From contig WBZZ01002853.1 in assembly GCA_019918135.1 (NCBI GenBank), positions 28,501 through 92,500 of the forward strand: a stretch of DNA of 64,000 nucleotides, given 5' to 3'. Each line of letters opens with the position of its first letter. Positions within the stretch are counted from its first letter, which is position 1. Below the pieces are notes generated by a model, which made no database searches, was not told the DNA's origin, and saw only the letters and a program-made list of their open reading frames with translations. Shown in pieces: positions 1-10,668 of this stretch. This DNA is from Paulinella micropora (taxonomy: Eukaryota > Cercozoa > Imbricatea > Euglyphida > Paulinellidae). The position numbers and the translations under genes are program-made.

Positions 1-2526
1 CCAAGGAAGCTTTCAAAACTAGCAATAATAGCAAGGTGTCGGATTGCATACAACCCCTTATTTTTTCCCATCTTAATGGGGAAAACATGGGGGACCTCTG
101 TTTCACTCGCTGTTTCCAAACCTGGGAGTCTCTCCTGCGTTACAACCAGCCGGCAGAATTCTGGCACATACTTAACGAATACATTATCTTGCTCGGCCGC
201 TGATGGTAGGGGCGCTAGTGTCTCCGGTTGGTAGGTCTGTAGGTAGCGTACAAAATCTTCAGCTGAAGGCACGTTGGTGGGAGGTTTCACCACTGGCGCA
301 GTCACCGCAAGACGCAAAGTTGTAGCCGCCACACCTTTCGCCCGCAGCTGTGTCGCTGTGGACAGCGTTTGACCCTGCTGGTCAGGCAACATTAATACGT
401 GGCTTCTATTGCGCACCAAGATTGGCGTTTCAGTATTGTTTTTGCGGCCAGAGAACTTTCGAGTTTGATTTGCAAGACAACGGAACAGGTTTTCCCACTG
501 GATAGTGTCATCTGCTCGTCGTGGACATCCATCCAGGACAGCAATTTTACACGCCTGGAGCTCTTCAAGTTTGTTGCTTAGGCTATGTTCGTAAACATCT
601 CGAAAAATCACAATGTGCTCACTACCCAAAGCTTGGAAAAAGGACACCAGAACCTGGCGGAGCAGCAACGACACCCGTCCCTCCAGGCAAACCCACAACT
701 GCGACCCAGGCTCCTGTGAGCAATGCATATTGCGTGCGAGCCAATTTATAAACCGTTCTCCGTCCTGCTGTTGAAAACAGGCTCGAATCAAGGTACCCCA
801 GTCGGACAAGTGCTGCACGGATGGCTGCGCAACCTCTTGTGAAGTGCTAGGTGTTGATTTCGCAGGGAAAAGAAAGCTTTCTAGCTCTTGGTCGGGTACG
901 GATTTGGTGCATTTCTTTTCCCAGATCTTGAACACGTTCTGTTCTTTTTTTGTATAATCCGTCGCCCACTTTCGGGGGACTAGCTCTAAGCCGCTGTGCT
1001 CGTATTCACTACGTAACTGCTGTACTTTAAGGACTCGTGTTTGTTCAACTTGGACAGGAGGGCCATCCAGGACTTGTTTGGGCCGAACAACCCTCACTGC
1101 CGCGTGAGCATCTGTCCGGGCGCGCCACCAACGTGCCATCACATCGCGAAGGTCGAGCCAGAAGTACTTGGTTGGCGCGATGCAAAAAAAGGCTTTGATC
1201 TTATCCTTGCAGCTCTGAATTTCGATCAGTGGCTTTTCCCTAATCGACAGCGCAAAACGCTGCATGCGGACGCTTAGCTGCATGGGCCTAATGCTGAATG
1301 CGCCCTGGGTGGGCCACATTTCTCTCCATGCAAGTTTGGACAGCAAAGAGGTAGCCGGAGCTTGGCGGCTGCGTTCTAGGAGCTGCTGCTGGTGCTGGGA
1401 ATTCAGCCCGTGCATCAAACCCAAGAGCTGTTTGAAGTGAAAGCCAGGGTCAATGTTAATCCTAAAAATTTCAAGGCTTGCCTCGGCATCGGGCCCTTCC
1501 AGATACTCCACAACGTGCCACAGGCTGTCAAGGTAGAAAAGGCTGCGCTTGGCACCGAGCTCCGCAAGCTTGAGGGCGTACGTATAATACAGAAAAGCTA
1601 CCTTTGGGTCGCTATTGCGCACGCCCCGGCCCGCAGACATGCAGGCTACGAGGTGCAAAGCCTCTGCGTGCCAGAGCGCTGGCTTACGACGCAGCAGCTC
1701 CACTGCAAGCTTTTCCTTTTCCCTCGTTAGGGCACTTCTCAAGTAAGTCCTTTGCCTGGGCAAGCTCGAGAGCTCCGAGGCCGCGGAACTCTCGCGGCCT
1801 AGATTGCAGGACTTCCCACAAGCGTCTCTCTTCTTCTTCAAGGACAAGCTTGTTGGTCTCCGAGCTTAACTCTGCGCTGAGAGCGCTCGGGGGTCGAAGC
1901 GTGTCTCGCAGGCTGCCGCCGGCATCGATGTCGTGTGTGCCATGCTCTGGCGGCGAGGGAGCTGGGGGGGAATGCATGCTGCGGACCAAGACCCCCTCCT
2001 TGTCCATAGGCAAAGAGGTTTTGTCCAACTGCGACTTCAGAGTATCCAACAAACTCTGAAACCACGATGCATCTTTTGAAAGACATTTAGGGAACGAATC
2101 TATTTTCCAGCCCGGTCTTTGGGAGCACTTCACAAGCTTGGCCAGCACATCAAAATGCCAGGGGCAGTCTGGGGTAAGTGGAAGAGAGGCTTGGACCGCG
2201 GACGCCCAGAATAATTGAGCACGATCTGGGTCGGCCCTGGCCAGGCCCTGCCCTGACTCCAAACAATTGCCCACATAGTATAAAGCCTCTCCGTACCAAA
2301 TCACTGGTTTCTGCAGGAACAAGGTAACAGCCTCTTTGTAGCTTTGCTCTGCTAGCGCTCTCTTGGCCTTTGCAAGCAGTTTAGGCGCTTCGGCCGGCAA
2401 TTCTACGGGCTTAGCTTTCAGAACCCGTTCTAGCTTTCTTGCCTCGGTTTGCGCAATGCCCTCTTCAGACGAGCGTTTGGCCCCTTGTGCAATTTTGCCT
2501 AGCTCCATGTCTTGGACGTGCTCCAT
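1..2526 (-). pseudogene. Large Sel1/TPR-like protein with degenerate SF3-helicase-like C-terminal part (partial, frameshifted)
   Basis: Reading the minus strand from the ATG at 2526, an uninterrupted frame runs to 1684 (280 residues). It then needs a shift near 1705-1715 to continue in an open frame to the window edge, so the gene is broken once and cut off by the window. The N-terminal third has helical repeat character (motifs such as EALYYVGNCLESGQGLA resemble Sel1/TPR repeats), followed by an acidic coiled-coil-like stretch with EEEERRLWE. The last part (about 650-1) has SF3-helicase-like spacing: a degenerate P-loop region, a Walker-B-like KIAVLDGCPR and a motif-C-like ILVRNRSHVL, but no GKS/GKT. 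The first half is clearly paralogous to the gene at 2990-4343. Function unknown; the helicase link is inference from spacing. Confidence 0.6.
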
Positions 2527-2989
2527 CCTGCGAGGTACGAGTAGTTATCAATGACAAAGAATTGTTTTCTTATTACTTTTAGGAAAGCAAAGTTTTTGCC
2601 CTAGCAGGCTTTGCTGGTATTTTTGACTCCCTATCCTCTCGCCCCCCCCCCTCCCTCCTTCTCATCTTTCACTTCTTTTTTTTTGCATTTGTGGCAAGAT
2701 TGGGGGGGGGGCGAGGGGGGTAGCAGAAAAGGGGAGAAGCGGAGGGAGCAGGGGATGTTGTCGACAAAAAGAATCTACTTTTCCTCTTTTTATATTTCAT
2801 TTTTTATAACTCCGCATGGTGCCGGATCTATGGCACGGACAGTGCTTCATCTCGAGAAAAGTACGGCGGCTGCGCATCGGGGGCGGGGGGGGGGGGGACA
2901 GTAAGAGGGGTGCTCCCCCCCTCTTGATCTCCGTGGAAAGGATGAAATGTTTTCTTTTTGTTTTTGTGAGGGGCGCTTCTGCGAAGAAG
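2527..2989. other. Low-complexity intergenic stretch with C and G runs
   Basis: The gap between the two paralogues has a C-run at about 2642-2651, G-runs at 2702-2710 and 2882-2901, and a C-run at about 2917-2923. The last two could pair into a hairpin. The 3' half of the upstream paralogue fades out around 2990. No convincing coding sequence is seen here. Confidence 0.6.
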
Positions 2990-4343
2990 AGTCTTGCTGC
3001 TGGCAAGGCCCGAAAAGCCCCTGAACTGCCGCGCGAGCCAGTCCACAAAGAAATCTCCATCGCGCGCCTCAAAGCAACCGTGGATTGTTCCGCTAACCAC
3101 TCGGACACTGGTGCACAGCCCGCCGCAGCCGGGGCTAGGCAATAGTAAACGCTGCAAGCGATTGGCGTCAACTGGTTCAGTGCAATCCTGCTCCCAAAAC
3201 TTGAAAAATGTTTGGCTTTCTTCTGTAACGCATCGCCCACTCAGGTGGTACTAGTAGCTCGAGGCCCTGCTGCTGTTGCTGCTTGTACTCTTGGGGTAGT
3301 TGCCGCAGCTTAATCAACTGCGTGTACTCGACAGCCACATATTAGCCAACGAGGACCTCTCTGAGAGCACAGGATCGCACCGCTATCAGAGCATCCGTCC
3401 TTGCAGGCCACCAGCGCGCCAACACGTCGCGGAGGTCAAGCCAGAAATGCTTGGTTGGCGCGAGGCAAAAAAATGCTCTGATCTCATCTTGGCAGTCTTT
3501 CAATTTTAGCATCTCTTTGCCCTTGATCAAGCCCAAGAGCTGTTTAAAGTGAAGGCCGGGGTCACTGCTAACCTTGAATTTTGCAAAGCTCACCTTAGCA
3601 TCGGGCCTTTCCAGATACTCTACGGCGTTGCCACAGGCTGTCGAGGTAGAAAAGACTGCGCCTGGCGCCGAGCCCCGCGAACTTGAGAGCGCACGTGTAA
3701 TACAGAAAGCTGATTTCTGGGGTGCTATTGCACACGCCTCGGCTCGCAGACACGCAGCGGGCTACGAGGTACAGTGCCTCTGCCTGCCAGAGCGCTGGCT
3801 TACGACGCAGCAGCTCTACAGCAAGCTTTTCCTCTTTCTCGTTCGGGCCTTTCTTGAGTAAGTTCTTGGCTTGGGCAAGTTCAGGCTCCCCGAGGCCCCG
3901 AAGCACTCGCGGCCTAGGCTGCAGGGCTTCCCACAAGCGCCTTTCTTCTTCTTCAATGACAAGCCTGTTCTTCTCCAAGTTTAGCTCTGCGCTGAGTGTG
4001 CTCGGGGGAGGAGAAGGGTCTGTGACTGCGGCCGGGGCTGTTTCCGGTTCTGGCAAGCGTGGCCAGGCCTCCACTTCTCCTTTGTTGTTATCTGCTTTTG
4101 AAGCTTGGGACGTATCTTCATTGTCAGGCCCAGTATCATTGTCGCGATACCTCCCAAGCTTTGAAGGTAAAGTTCAGCCAGGCACATTTGGGCATCGGTG
4201 TTGCCTTGCTCAGCGGCTTCCTGCAAAAGATCAAGCCTGGCGCTCTTAGTCTCAGCAAGCACCGCCTCTAGGTGTGTGCGTGACAACATAGTACGCCCGC
4301 GGTTGCGACGACGCCGGCTCTTCTTGTAACCAGAACTAACCAT
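2990..4343 (-). pseudogene. Truncated, frameshifted paralogue of the Sel1-like gene at 1-2526
   Basis: The start at 4343 gives an arginine-rich N-terminus and then a recognisable Sel1-like repeat (LLQEAAEQGNTDAQMCLAEL). The reading continues only by changing frame near 4070-4100, 3610 and 3340-3240. Shared blocks with 1-2526 are EEEERRLWE(A/V)LQ, the RGLG..ELAQAK motif, the LAVELLRRKPALW region, the YYT.ALK..GA.RSLFYLDSLW region, and FFC.APTK.FWLDLRDV.ARWW. Similarity fades near 2990, so the SF3-like C-terminal part of its sister is missing. This is a decayed duplicate; the frameshifts could partly be sequence error, but the truncation cannot. Confidence 0.65.
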
Positions 4344-4563
4344 ACTACTGTGTAATACTCACAAGAGAAAGCTTTTTTTAGGGTAGAAGGGAGGGCTTTC
4401 AGTTTGATTGTTTTTTGCGCAGGGGTTTGTTGGTGCGACATAAAAAGCAGTTCTTCGCCAAGAAAGAAAAACTGTTTATTAAATCAAACACTGGACCAAC
4501 AAAAGTTCTAGACGGAAAAAAAGGTTTTGCTTGGTTTAGGTCTTGCATTTTTTGGCCGGGGGC

Positions 4564-5782
4564 TCAGCCGCAGCGGCGGTGTCTCCGGATTGCGCCGCGC
4601 CCCTGTGCGACGTAGAGCCTCACTTTCTGGGCGGCCCTGAGGACGCCATTTTGCGCCGCCAGCAGGTAGTACTTGTAGGCCTGTGCGTCGTCGCGAAGCA
4701 CGCCGTGCCCGAGGCTGTAGCACAGGCCGAGCTGGTATTGGGCCTCTGCGTTGTGCGGAGCCGCCCGCGGTAAACAGAGCTGCTTTTTTCTTGTTTCTGC
4801 GGACGCACGTACCGTTAGGCGTAGCATTTGCCCAGTCCTAAATTGCGCGTCTGCGTTGTTCTGTGCGGCCGCCCGCTGGTACCATTTTACAGCCTGGGGG
4901 AGGTCCCGCGCCACACCAAGCCGTTTGCGTAACAGACTCCTAGGTTATACATGGCAGGCGTGTGCCCCAGCTCGGCCGCCTGCTGGTACCAGTCGACTGC
5001 CTTGGGCAGATCCTGGACCACGCCGCGCCCGCCGCGTAAAATTGCCCCAGGTTAGTCTTAGCCGCTGCGTAGTTCTGAGCGGCGGCCCGCCGGTACCATT
5101 CAAGTGCCTTGGCGCTGTCTTTGGGGAACGCCGAGCCCGCAGCTGTAACAGACTCCCAGGGCGCATTGCGCAGCCGCATAGTTTTGTTTGGCCGCCCGTT
5201 GGTAATATTCGAGGGCCTTGGCGCAATCTTCGGGGACGCCGACTCCGTCCGCGTAACAGCGTCCCAGCCTGAATTGCGCTTCTGCACAGTTTTGTTGGGC
5301 CGCCCGGCGGTAACAGTCCACTGCTTTGGCGCTATCCTGGGGGACGCCGATTCCATCCGCATAGCACTGTCCCAACCGCAATTGTGCAGCTGCATGGTTT
5401 TGTTCGGCGGCCTGTCGGTAACACTCCACTGCCCTGGCGCTATTTTTGGGCACGCTGACTGCTTTTGCGTAACACAGCCCTAGGAAAAATTGCGCATCCG
5501 CGTCTTTCTGTCCGGCCGCCTGTGGTACAACTGGACTGCTTTAACCTCGTCCTTGGCCACGCCGAGCCCGCTGGCGTAACAGCATCCCAATCTAACCTGT
5601 GCCCCCGCGTCGTTTTTGTCGGCCGCCCGCCGGTACCACTGGACCGCTTGGACGTAGTCCTGACATTCGCCCAGGACGTAGGAATCGCCCAAGTCGCGAA
5701 GCGTACTCGTTGGCAAAGACCGTGGCTCGGGCGGACATGCTTGCTGGCCCCAGAGAATGCGCCGCCTCATTGGAGAAGTCAC
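4564..5782 (-). pseudogene. Sel1-repeat protein, several frameshifts
   Basis: From the ATG at 5782 the minus strand encodes about eight or nine Sel1-like repeats of 36 residues. Each has the pattern A..WY(R/Q)RAA...(N)A.AQ..LG.CYA.G.GV..D. The repeats lie in three frames that swap near 5520, 5110-5130, 5020 and 4915, so the gene is either disrupted or the sequence has indels. The last open segment (4914-4564) ends in a basic tail. Sel1 repeats form alpha-solenoid scaffolds for protein-protein contacts; families of them are common in large DNA viruses of protists and in their hosts. It shares strand with the two Sel1-like paralogues to its left, so this may be one locally expanded family. Confidence 0.75.
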
Positions 5783-5833
5783 TCTTCGGATGACTTAGAG
5801 AGCAAAAAATAGGCAGACTTTTTTCGAAGCCCG

Positions 5834-5859
5834 TAGGGGGGCGGCGCCCCCCCCCTTTT
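5834..5859. repeat. G-run/C-run hairpin
   Basis: A run of six G, a short GGCGG spacer and a run of nine to ten C form a strong potential stem just upstream of the Sel1-repeat gene start (5782, minus). This is one of a series of such elements in nearly every gap of the GC-rich region. Confidence 0.55.
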
Positions 5860-6056
5860 CTCCTCCCCCCTCGTCTTCCCCATATTCCTCTCGCTAATTT
5901 CTTTTCTGGTCAATTCGCTTTTTTTGGGCACTTTTCCCGGGATAAAACGCATTTGCAAAAAAAAGTACAGACTTTCTTTTACTGAGAGTTGAAGCTAAGT
6001 TTGGAATGATAAACTAATTTTCTGCCAATACTAAACTCTCCTTTCTCCCCCCACGC

Positions 6057-6322
6057 CAGCTTGCTAGCTAACGCGGGTCTGCGCTAGCGGGGCTTGTAGG
6101 GCGCTCAAGCCTCTAGGAAGGGCCCGCCGTCGCTTTGTTGTGTCAGAATTTGCCACAAACGAACACAGAAAGCGCGCTGTGCCCCGCCGGGCTGTCGCGC
6201 GGCGCGGAACAAGGGGTTGATCAGCACTCGGAGCACCGCGCGCGTGGCCTTTTTCCCGTTGTCATGATCTTGGGGGGCCGGCTCGGGCTGCTTTGCCGAG
6301 AGGGGGCTATCGTGAACGAAGA
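6057..6322 (-). pseudogene. Deleted partial duplicate of the gene at 10885-12114
   Basis: Positions 6108-6322 match 11151-11363 closely. They encode, on the minus strand, the same segment with the shared blocks KATRAVL.VLI.PLFRAARQPGG and QRAFCVRLWQ.L. Positions 6057-6103 match the extreme 3' end of that gene (10873-10930). About 220 bp corresponding to 10931-11150 are missing between the two blocks, and the whole 5' half is absent. It overlaps the upstream region of the RING gene at 6464, so this remnant may lie in that gene's promoter region. Confidence 0.75.
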
Positions 6323-6366
6323 GAGGGGGGAGAGGGGAGGTGGCAGAAAGGATTTCTGGATTCGAG

Positions 6367-6392
6367 AGGGGGGGGGCGCGCCCCCCCCCCGC
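6367..6392. repeat. G-run/C-run hairpin upstream of RING gene
   Basis: Nine G, then the palindromic core CGCG, then about ten C, immediately followed by a pyrimidine-rich tract that leads to the ATG at 6464. The near-perfect self-complementarity makes a very stable hairpin in the 5' flank of the RING gene. Confidence 0.6.
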
Positions 6393-6463
6393 CTCTCCCC
6401 CTTTTTCTCTTTTCATTCCCCCTTTTTCTTCTTTTTTTCTCTTGGCCTCAAGCCTTTTGGACC

Positions 6464-8455
6464 ATGCAGGTCGGCGGCTTTGCTAGGGGGAGCGCCAAGC
6501 AGGAAGCGGGGGCGGGTGCTGGGGACAGCGGCGCAGTGGAAGAAGAGTCGTGCGCCGACTACAAGGGCGCTGCTGCTCAGCAGCGGCAGCACCATTGTAA
6601 CCATTGCGACGTGGCCATGCCGTGTCTGATCTCAGGCACGGCGGCTGAGATGCAGAAACTCGCGGCCAACTTGCGGAGCGGCAGCCTGGAATACGTGCTT
6701 GAGGCCAGGGTGCTGTTGGGGACGTGGATCCCGTTGCTGGAAGCCTTGACGCGCGGGGGCCAGCTCGCTTTTACGAAGCGCTTGCTGCGGCACATGCAGG
6801 GGGAAGCCAAGTTTAACGCGGGTCTGCTGTCCCTGGTGGTCGGCCCCGGGGTGCTTGCCAAGGGTGGCGGCGGGGCCGTGCTGCTGCGCCAGGACCTGTT
6901 TTCGCTGTACTGCAAGCTGGCGTCGGAAGGTGTAAAGGGCCCGGCGCTTGAACAGCTGTGGGTTTACGTCGGAGTGCTGGGGCAAGAGGGGCCGGCCGAC
7001 TGTGTAGGGGCGCCGTCGTCTTCTCGCAGCGCGCTGGCGCGCAGGTTGTTGGGCCTGCTCTCGGCGGACAAGCCCCTAGAGAGCGCTGCCCGGCTCTCCG
7101 CCGTGCAAGGGCTACTGGCCAAGGCGCGGACCCTGACAACAGACCCGCCGCTCATGTACGCGGTGACCTGGGTGAGCTGGCTGGAGGCGCTGGGGCTGGT
7201 GTGGAAGGAGGTGCTCCGCCTGCGCTACTCGTCGCCCGGGCCGCTGAGGGCGGTGCTGGTTAGGTTGCAGGCGGCCCCTTGCCCCAAGACGTCCAAGGTT
7301 TTCAGACTCGAGCTGCTGCTGCTGCAATTGCTGGACCTGATGCATCTCAGGCTGGGCGAGGACGGCAGGCCGAGCCTCGGGCAAGCCCGCGTGGTCGTGT
7401 CAGTGCTGGGCGCGTCGCTGGTGCAGCTGAGGCGGGACAATGTCTTTGAGGTGCTAAGCCAAGCCAAGGATTGTCTGCAATTTGCCGAGTGGGTCTGGCC
7501 CGTGGCGGCAGTGCAGCTGCAGTGCCTGCCCCTGTTGCAGTTTTTTTTGCTGCACGCCCCCGAGCGCCGCGGGCTGCCCGAGCGCCAGGCGCAGACCTTG
7601 CTGGAGCTGGCCTGCAGCGAGCTGCTGGCCCCGCGGGAGGGCGACGGGCTTTCTGTCGTCTCCCTGGCACTGCCGTTTGTGCTGTGCACGGCGGGGCTCC
7701 TGTCGGCCGTCCAGCCCGAGCTGGGTGATAAGTGGCTGGAGGGTTGGGAGTGGGAGCAGGACCTGTGCGAGCCCCGCGGCAGGTGGTTGAGCTTGCGGCC
7801 GCGGCTGCTGGCGCAGGGAGTAGGCTCGCTTGCCCAGCTGCTGAGCTCCTTCCACGATCTGAGCGAGGAGCGCTGGGGTGGCGGCGCCGCCGCCGGGGAC
7901 GACGAGGCCGAGGCTGCCGCCAAGGCAGGGGGCGAGGCCGAAGAGGGGGCGGCCAAGCAGCGTCTGGCGATGGCATGCCTGGCACTAGAAACACAACGCC
8001 AGGAGCTGGCCAAGACGCAGGACCTGCTGCGCGAGCTGGAACGCCAAGGGCGGGAGCTACGGTCAAGCGCAGGGGACGCGCGGCAGGAGCTGCAGCGTGT
8101 ACAGCAAGAATTACAAGAGGCCCGCTCCGTGCGCAACAAGATACGCCATTCCCTCCGCCGGCTGCAAAAACGAGAAGGAAAGAAAAACCAGACCCCGCCG
8201 CCCCAGGAGCCGGCACAGCGCTCTGGTAAAGACGAAGACGAACAAGAAGAAGAAGACGAGGGAGAAAAAGCAGCAGAGGAAAGCGCTGACCATGTGCAGT
8301 GCGCGGTCTGCCTGAACGACCCCGGCAAAGAAACGGGGCCCTTGGTCGTTTTAGTCTCGTGTGGCCACGCCCGGATATGCGCCGATTGCGCCGCGCAGCT
8401 CAGGCGCTGCCCCCTGTGTCGTCGAGAGATTAAGGAATTCGTAGTCCCCGTCTAG
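6464..8455 (+). CDS. RING-finger protein with coiled coil, E3-ligase-like
   Basis: The open frame begins at 6293, but its first 57 residues are low-complexity translation of a G/C hairpin. The ATG at 6464 sits just after the pyrimidine tract and gives a sensible 663-residue protein. Residues about 20-470 are a leucine-rich helical region without a recognised domain. About 500-580 is a long coiled coil rich in Q, R and L, followed by a K/E acidic linker. The last 51 residues are a C3HC4 RING: CAVC, then CGHARICADCA, then CPLCR, ending shortly before the stop. C-terminal RINGs of this form recruit E2 ubiquitin-conjugating enzymes and are common in IAP-like proteins and in proteins of large DNA viruses. 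Substrate unknown. It is the most complete gene in the GC-rich region. Confidence 0.85.
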   Translation: MQVGGFARGSAKQEAGAGAGDSGAVEEESCADYKGAAAQQRQHHCNHCDVAMPCLISGTAAEMQKLAANLRSGSLEYVLEARVLLGTWIPLLEALTRGGQLAFTKRLLRHMQGEAKFNAGLLSLVVGPGVLAKGGGGAVLLRQDLFSLYCKLASEGVKGPALEQLWVYVGVLGQEGPADCVGAPSSSRSALARRLLGLLSADKPLESAARLSAVQGLLAKARTLTTDPPLMYAVTWVSWLEALGLVWKEVLRLRYSSPGPLRAVLVRLQAAPCPKTSKVFRLELLLLQLLDLMHLRLGEDGRPSLGQARVVVSVLGASLVQLRRDNVFEVLSQAKDCLQFAEWVWPVAAVQLQCLPLLQFFLLHAPERRGLPERQAQTLLELACSELLAPREGDGLSVVSLALPFVLCTAGLLSAVQPELGDKWLEGWEWEQDLCEPRGRWLSLRPRLLAQGVGSLAQLLSSFHDLSEERWGGGAAAGDDEAEAAAKAGGEAEEGAAKQRLAMACLALETQRQELAKTQDLLRELERQGRELRSSAGDARQELQRVQQELQEARSVRNKIRHSLRRLQKREGKKNQTPPPQEPAQRSGKDEDEQEEEDEGEKAAEESADHVQCAVCLNDPGKETGPLVVLVSCGHARICADCAAQLRRCPLCRREIKEFVVPV

Positions 8456-8966
8456 AGCGTTGATTTTAATTTTAGAAAAACACCTGTATTATTTTATAAA
8501 AGGACCTGCTAGACGCAAAACTGCTGAGACGCATAATGCTTGACTTTCAGACGCTCCGGATATCTGCACTGTCTGTCAGGACTAGGGGTTGCCTGGGCCA
8601 AGCACATAGAGGGGTTTGCGCGCTAGCACCGACGCAGGCGCCAGCACCCACGCCCAGGCCTACAGCTAGAACGTTAAGAGTGGAGTCGTTTCATGTATTT
8701 ATTTTTTTTTCTTGGTAGCGTCTGCGCCCCTTCTCCTCCCACTCTGCCCCTGTTCTTTGAGCCCCCCCCCCCGGGCTCGGGGGACTCAGATAGAGGGAAG
8801 AAAAGAACGGGGGTGGGGGAGTGCCCCCCCCCCAACCTCCGCCCCCTTCTCCCCCCTCTTTCCCCAACCAGCGGGCGCTGATCCTTGGATCCTTTGGTAC
8901 ATCCCCTGTCAGCCTTTCCTAATAAACAGTCATTGTACAAAAAAAAGAGGAAGAGGGAGGGAGCCC
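8456..8966. other. Intergenic region with palindromic G/C element and AATAAA
   Basis: The gap between two co-directional genes contains an AT-rich tract (TATTATTTTATAAAAG around 8488-8503), the GAGCCCC...GGGGACTC palindrome at 8756-8790, a further C-run at 8822-8832, and an AATAAA at 8921 just before the next start. No protein-coding signal is convincing. Confidence 0.55.
8756..8790. repeat. GAGC(C)n-GGGCTC-type palindrome
   Basis: GAG, then about 11 C, then GGGCTCGGGGGACTC gives an inverted repeat. The same design recurs at 10669-10694 and 10786-10812, so it is a repeated intergenic element and not a chance run. Confidence 0.65.
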
Positions 8967-10040
8967 ATGGACTACACGCTCACCGTGGTCTTCCACGCAC
9001 TCAAAGGCAGGGAAAGGCTAGAGAGACATTGGTACACAAAAGAGCTACCGAGCTATGAAAAGCTCGCGGACGCCCCGAGTTACAAGTACGAGCTGAAGTA
9101 TATTATCATCGCCCGCGGCAGCAGCAACGTTTCCTCCAAATCTATCTGTATACAAGATGATTTAAAATGCACCAAGTACAGAATATCGTACCCGTACCCG
9201 CCCCGTAGATTATTTAATGTCTGCTTGGAACTCGTGCGGCCGGCCGTACAGAATGCAATGAAAAACAAAACTCTGTCAGGAAGGAAGATCGTGGTCACGC
9301 TAAAGCCCAGTCTTATTCCCGATTGCAAGCAGCAACTGGATGAGACAGTCGGGGTCTTAACACAGGTGTGCAATTTCGATTTGACGCTAAGCGATTCTGA
9401 CATACAGCTTACGGATTGGCTACCCGTACTGTTAACCCGCCCCTCCGAGGGGTCTAACATCATATCCAAACTTGCTGTCAATCTGTACCACAAGATAGAA
9501 AGCTGGAAAGATCCCTCTTCGTATGACCACAAAGGTTTGATATGCACCCAGAAGCCAACATTCCGCTTCCACCCTTGCAAGTACGTCGTTTTGACGAAAG
9601 GTTCCTACAATTCGCAAGTTACAGTGGATTCTTCAGGCTCGGCACAAGCGCCAAAGGCGTGCAACAACGATGAACTTGGTATGTGTGTTGTTCTGCTGCA
9701 TCGCTCAAATAATCTTGGGGTGATACAGCGCCTATTTTTTGAAATGAACGACCTTGGCGCCCGGCTAGGGAACTATATTAAGACCTTTCTGACTGAAGCC
9801 TTTACTACAGAATTCCTTGACCAACATACCTTCACAGTGAGCCTAAAACCGTCCCCGATCCCCATCAAGCTCAAGCTCATCAGATTGTTTAGTGAGGCAC
9901 TGCATCCCCACCAAGCTCAAACACGGGCGGGACAGACCCTGCGACCGGGCGTAGCGGTAGACTCTCTGGGGCAAAGAAGAAGAGCCCAACACATGCCGAC
10001 TGTGCCAGTGAGACACAGACAGATTTTACTAGGGGAGTGA
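8967..10040 (+). CDS. Unrecognised 357-residue protein
   Basis: The frame is open from 8712, but the part before 8967 is low-complexity translation of C-runs. The ATG at 8967 follows a purine-rich AAGAGGGAGGGAG leader and starts MDYTLTVVFHALKGRERL. The protein has mixed alpha/beta-looking composition with several repeated phrases: VTLKPSLIP near residue 111 and VSLKPSPIPIKLKLI near 295, each next to a negatively charged or Phe-rich segment. This hints at an internal duplication of about 180 residues (VVTLKPS...L.QVCNFDL against FTVSLKPSPIP). No catalytic motif, signal peptide or membrane segment is seen. The last 55 residues are basic and may be a disordered tail. Function unknown. Confidence 0.7.
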   Translation: MDYTLTVVFHALKGRERLERHWYTKELPSYEKLADAPSYKYELKYIIIARGSSNVSSKSICIQDDLKCTKYRISYPYPPRRLFNVCLELVRPAVQNAMKNKTLSGRKIVVTLKPSLIPDCKQQLDETVGVLTQVCNFDLTLSDSDIQLTDWLPVLLTRPSEGSNIISKLAVNLYHKIESWKDPSSYDHKGLICTQKPTFRFHPCKYVVLTKGSYNSQVTVDSSGSAQAPKACNNDELGMCVVLLHRSNNLGVIQRLFFEMNDLGARLGNYIKTFLTEAFTTEFLDQHTFTVSLKPSPIPIKLKLIRLFSEALHPHQAQTRAGQTLRPGVAVDSLGQRRRAQHMPTVPVRHRQILLGE

Positions 10041-10222
10041 ATGCACAGCGGTACTACAGCGGTGTCTGTTGCTCATTCTGTCGTACTTGTACTTTGGCGA
10101 CCTCGAGCTCTCACTTTTGTTTTGGTGCCCTTCTTTATGCCACTTTCTTGATATTACATTACACATCCGTGGCATATCCCTTGTAATTAAAAAGCAAGTT
10201 CAAACCTCACCCCGCGGTTAGG

Positions 10223-10375
10223 TCAATAGCAGACTTTGACGTCGCCGAACTTTCGATTGATATTGGAATGTTGGTGATAGACGGCGTCTTGGTTGGCGTA
10301 AGGGTTGGAGATCCGGTCGGCGTTTGTGTTCGAGTTGCTGTCCTCCTCCTTTTCCAAATAGCAGCCAGCCGGCAT
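10223..10375 (-). CDS. Possible 50-residue polar protein
   Basis: The minus-strand ATG at 10375 opens a short frame rich in Asn, Asp and Tyr (MPAGCYLEKEEDSNSNTN...) that ends in TGA at 10223. An overlapping frame in 10218-10460 would give a hydrophobic N-terminal protein instead. The upstream CCCTTTAGCCC could be a 3' splice site, so this may be a last exon. The composition is protein-like, but there is no other support. Confidence 0.25.
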   Translation of the reverse strand: MPAGCYLEKEEDSNSNTNADRISNPYANQDAVYHQHSNINRKFGDVKVCY

Positions 10376-10668
10376 GGGCTAAAGGGAAAAGGGCAAGGGC
10401 CGCTAAGAAAGTGCGAAAAAGAATTCCTTTATTGAAGTTTGATTGTCTTACACTTGGCACCGAGAACTACGAGAGGGAGAGGGACGAGATAGGGAAAGGG
10501 AAGAGGGGCAGGGAGGGAGTGGGGGGGGGGGGGGGAGAGACTTAGCGGAGGCGTTTCCTGTACCTATTCTTTTCTTTTGCAGCCTTTTATGCGCCCTTCT
10601 CTTCCCCCCCCCCCCTTTCCCTCCCCTTTTCTCTTCTCCCCTCCCGACCTTTTCCCCTGTTTCTTGAG

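Noticed and set aside
521-751. A Walker-A-like glycine-rich stretch in an alternative minus frame near 640-720
   Set aside because: It lacks the GK(S/T) core and lies out of frame with the motif-B- and motif-C-like parts of the gene.
7225-8328. A 367-codon minus-strand frame within the RING gene
   Set aside because: Ser/Arg-rich antisense shadow of the coiled coil and RING region, with no domain.
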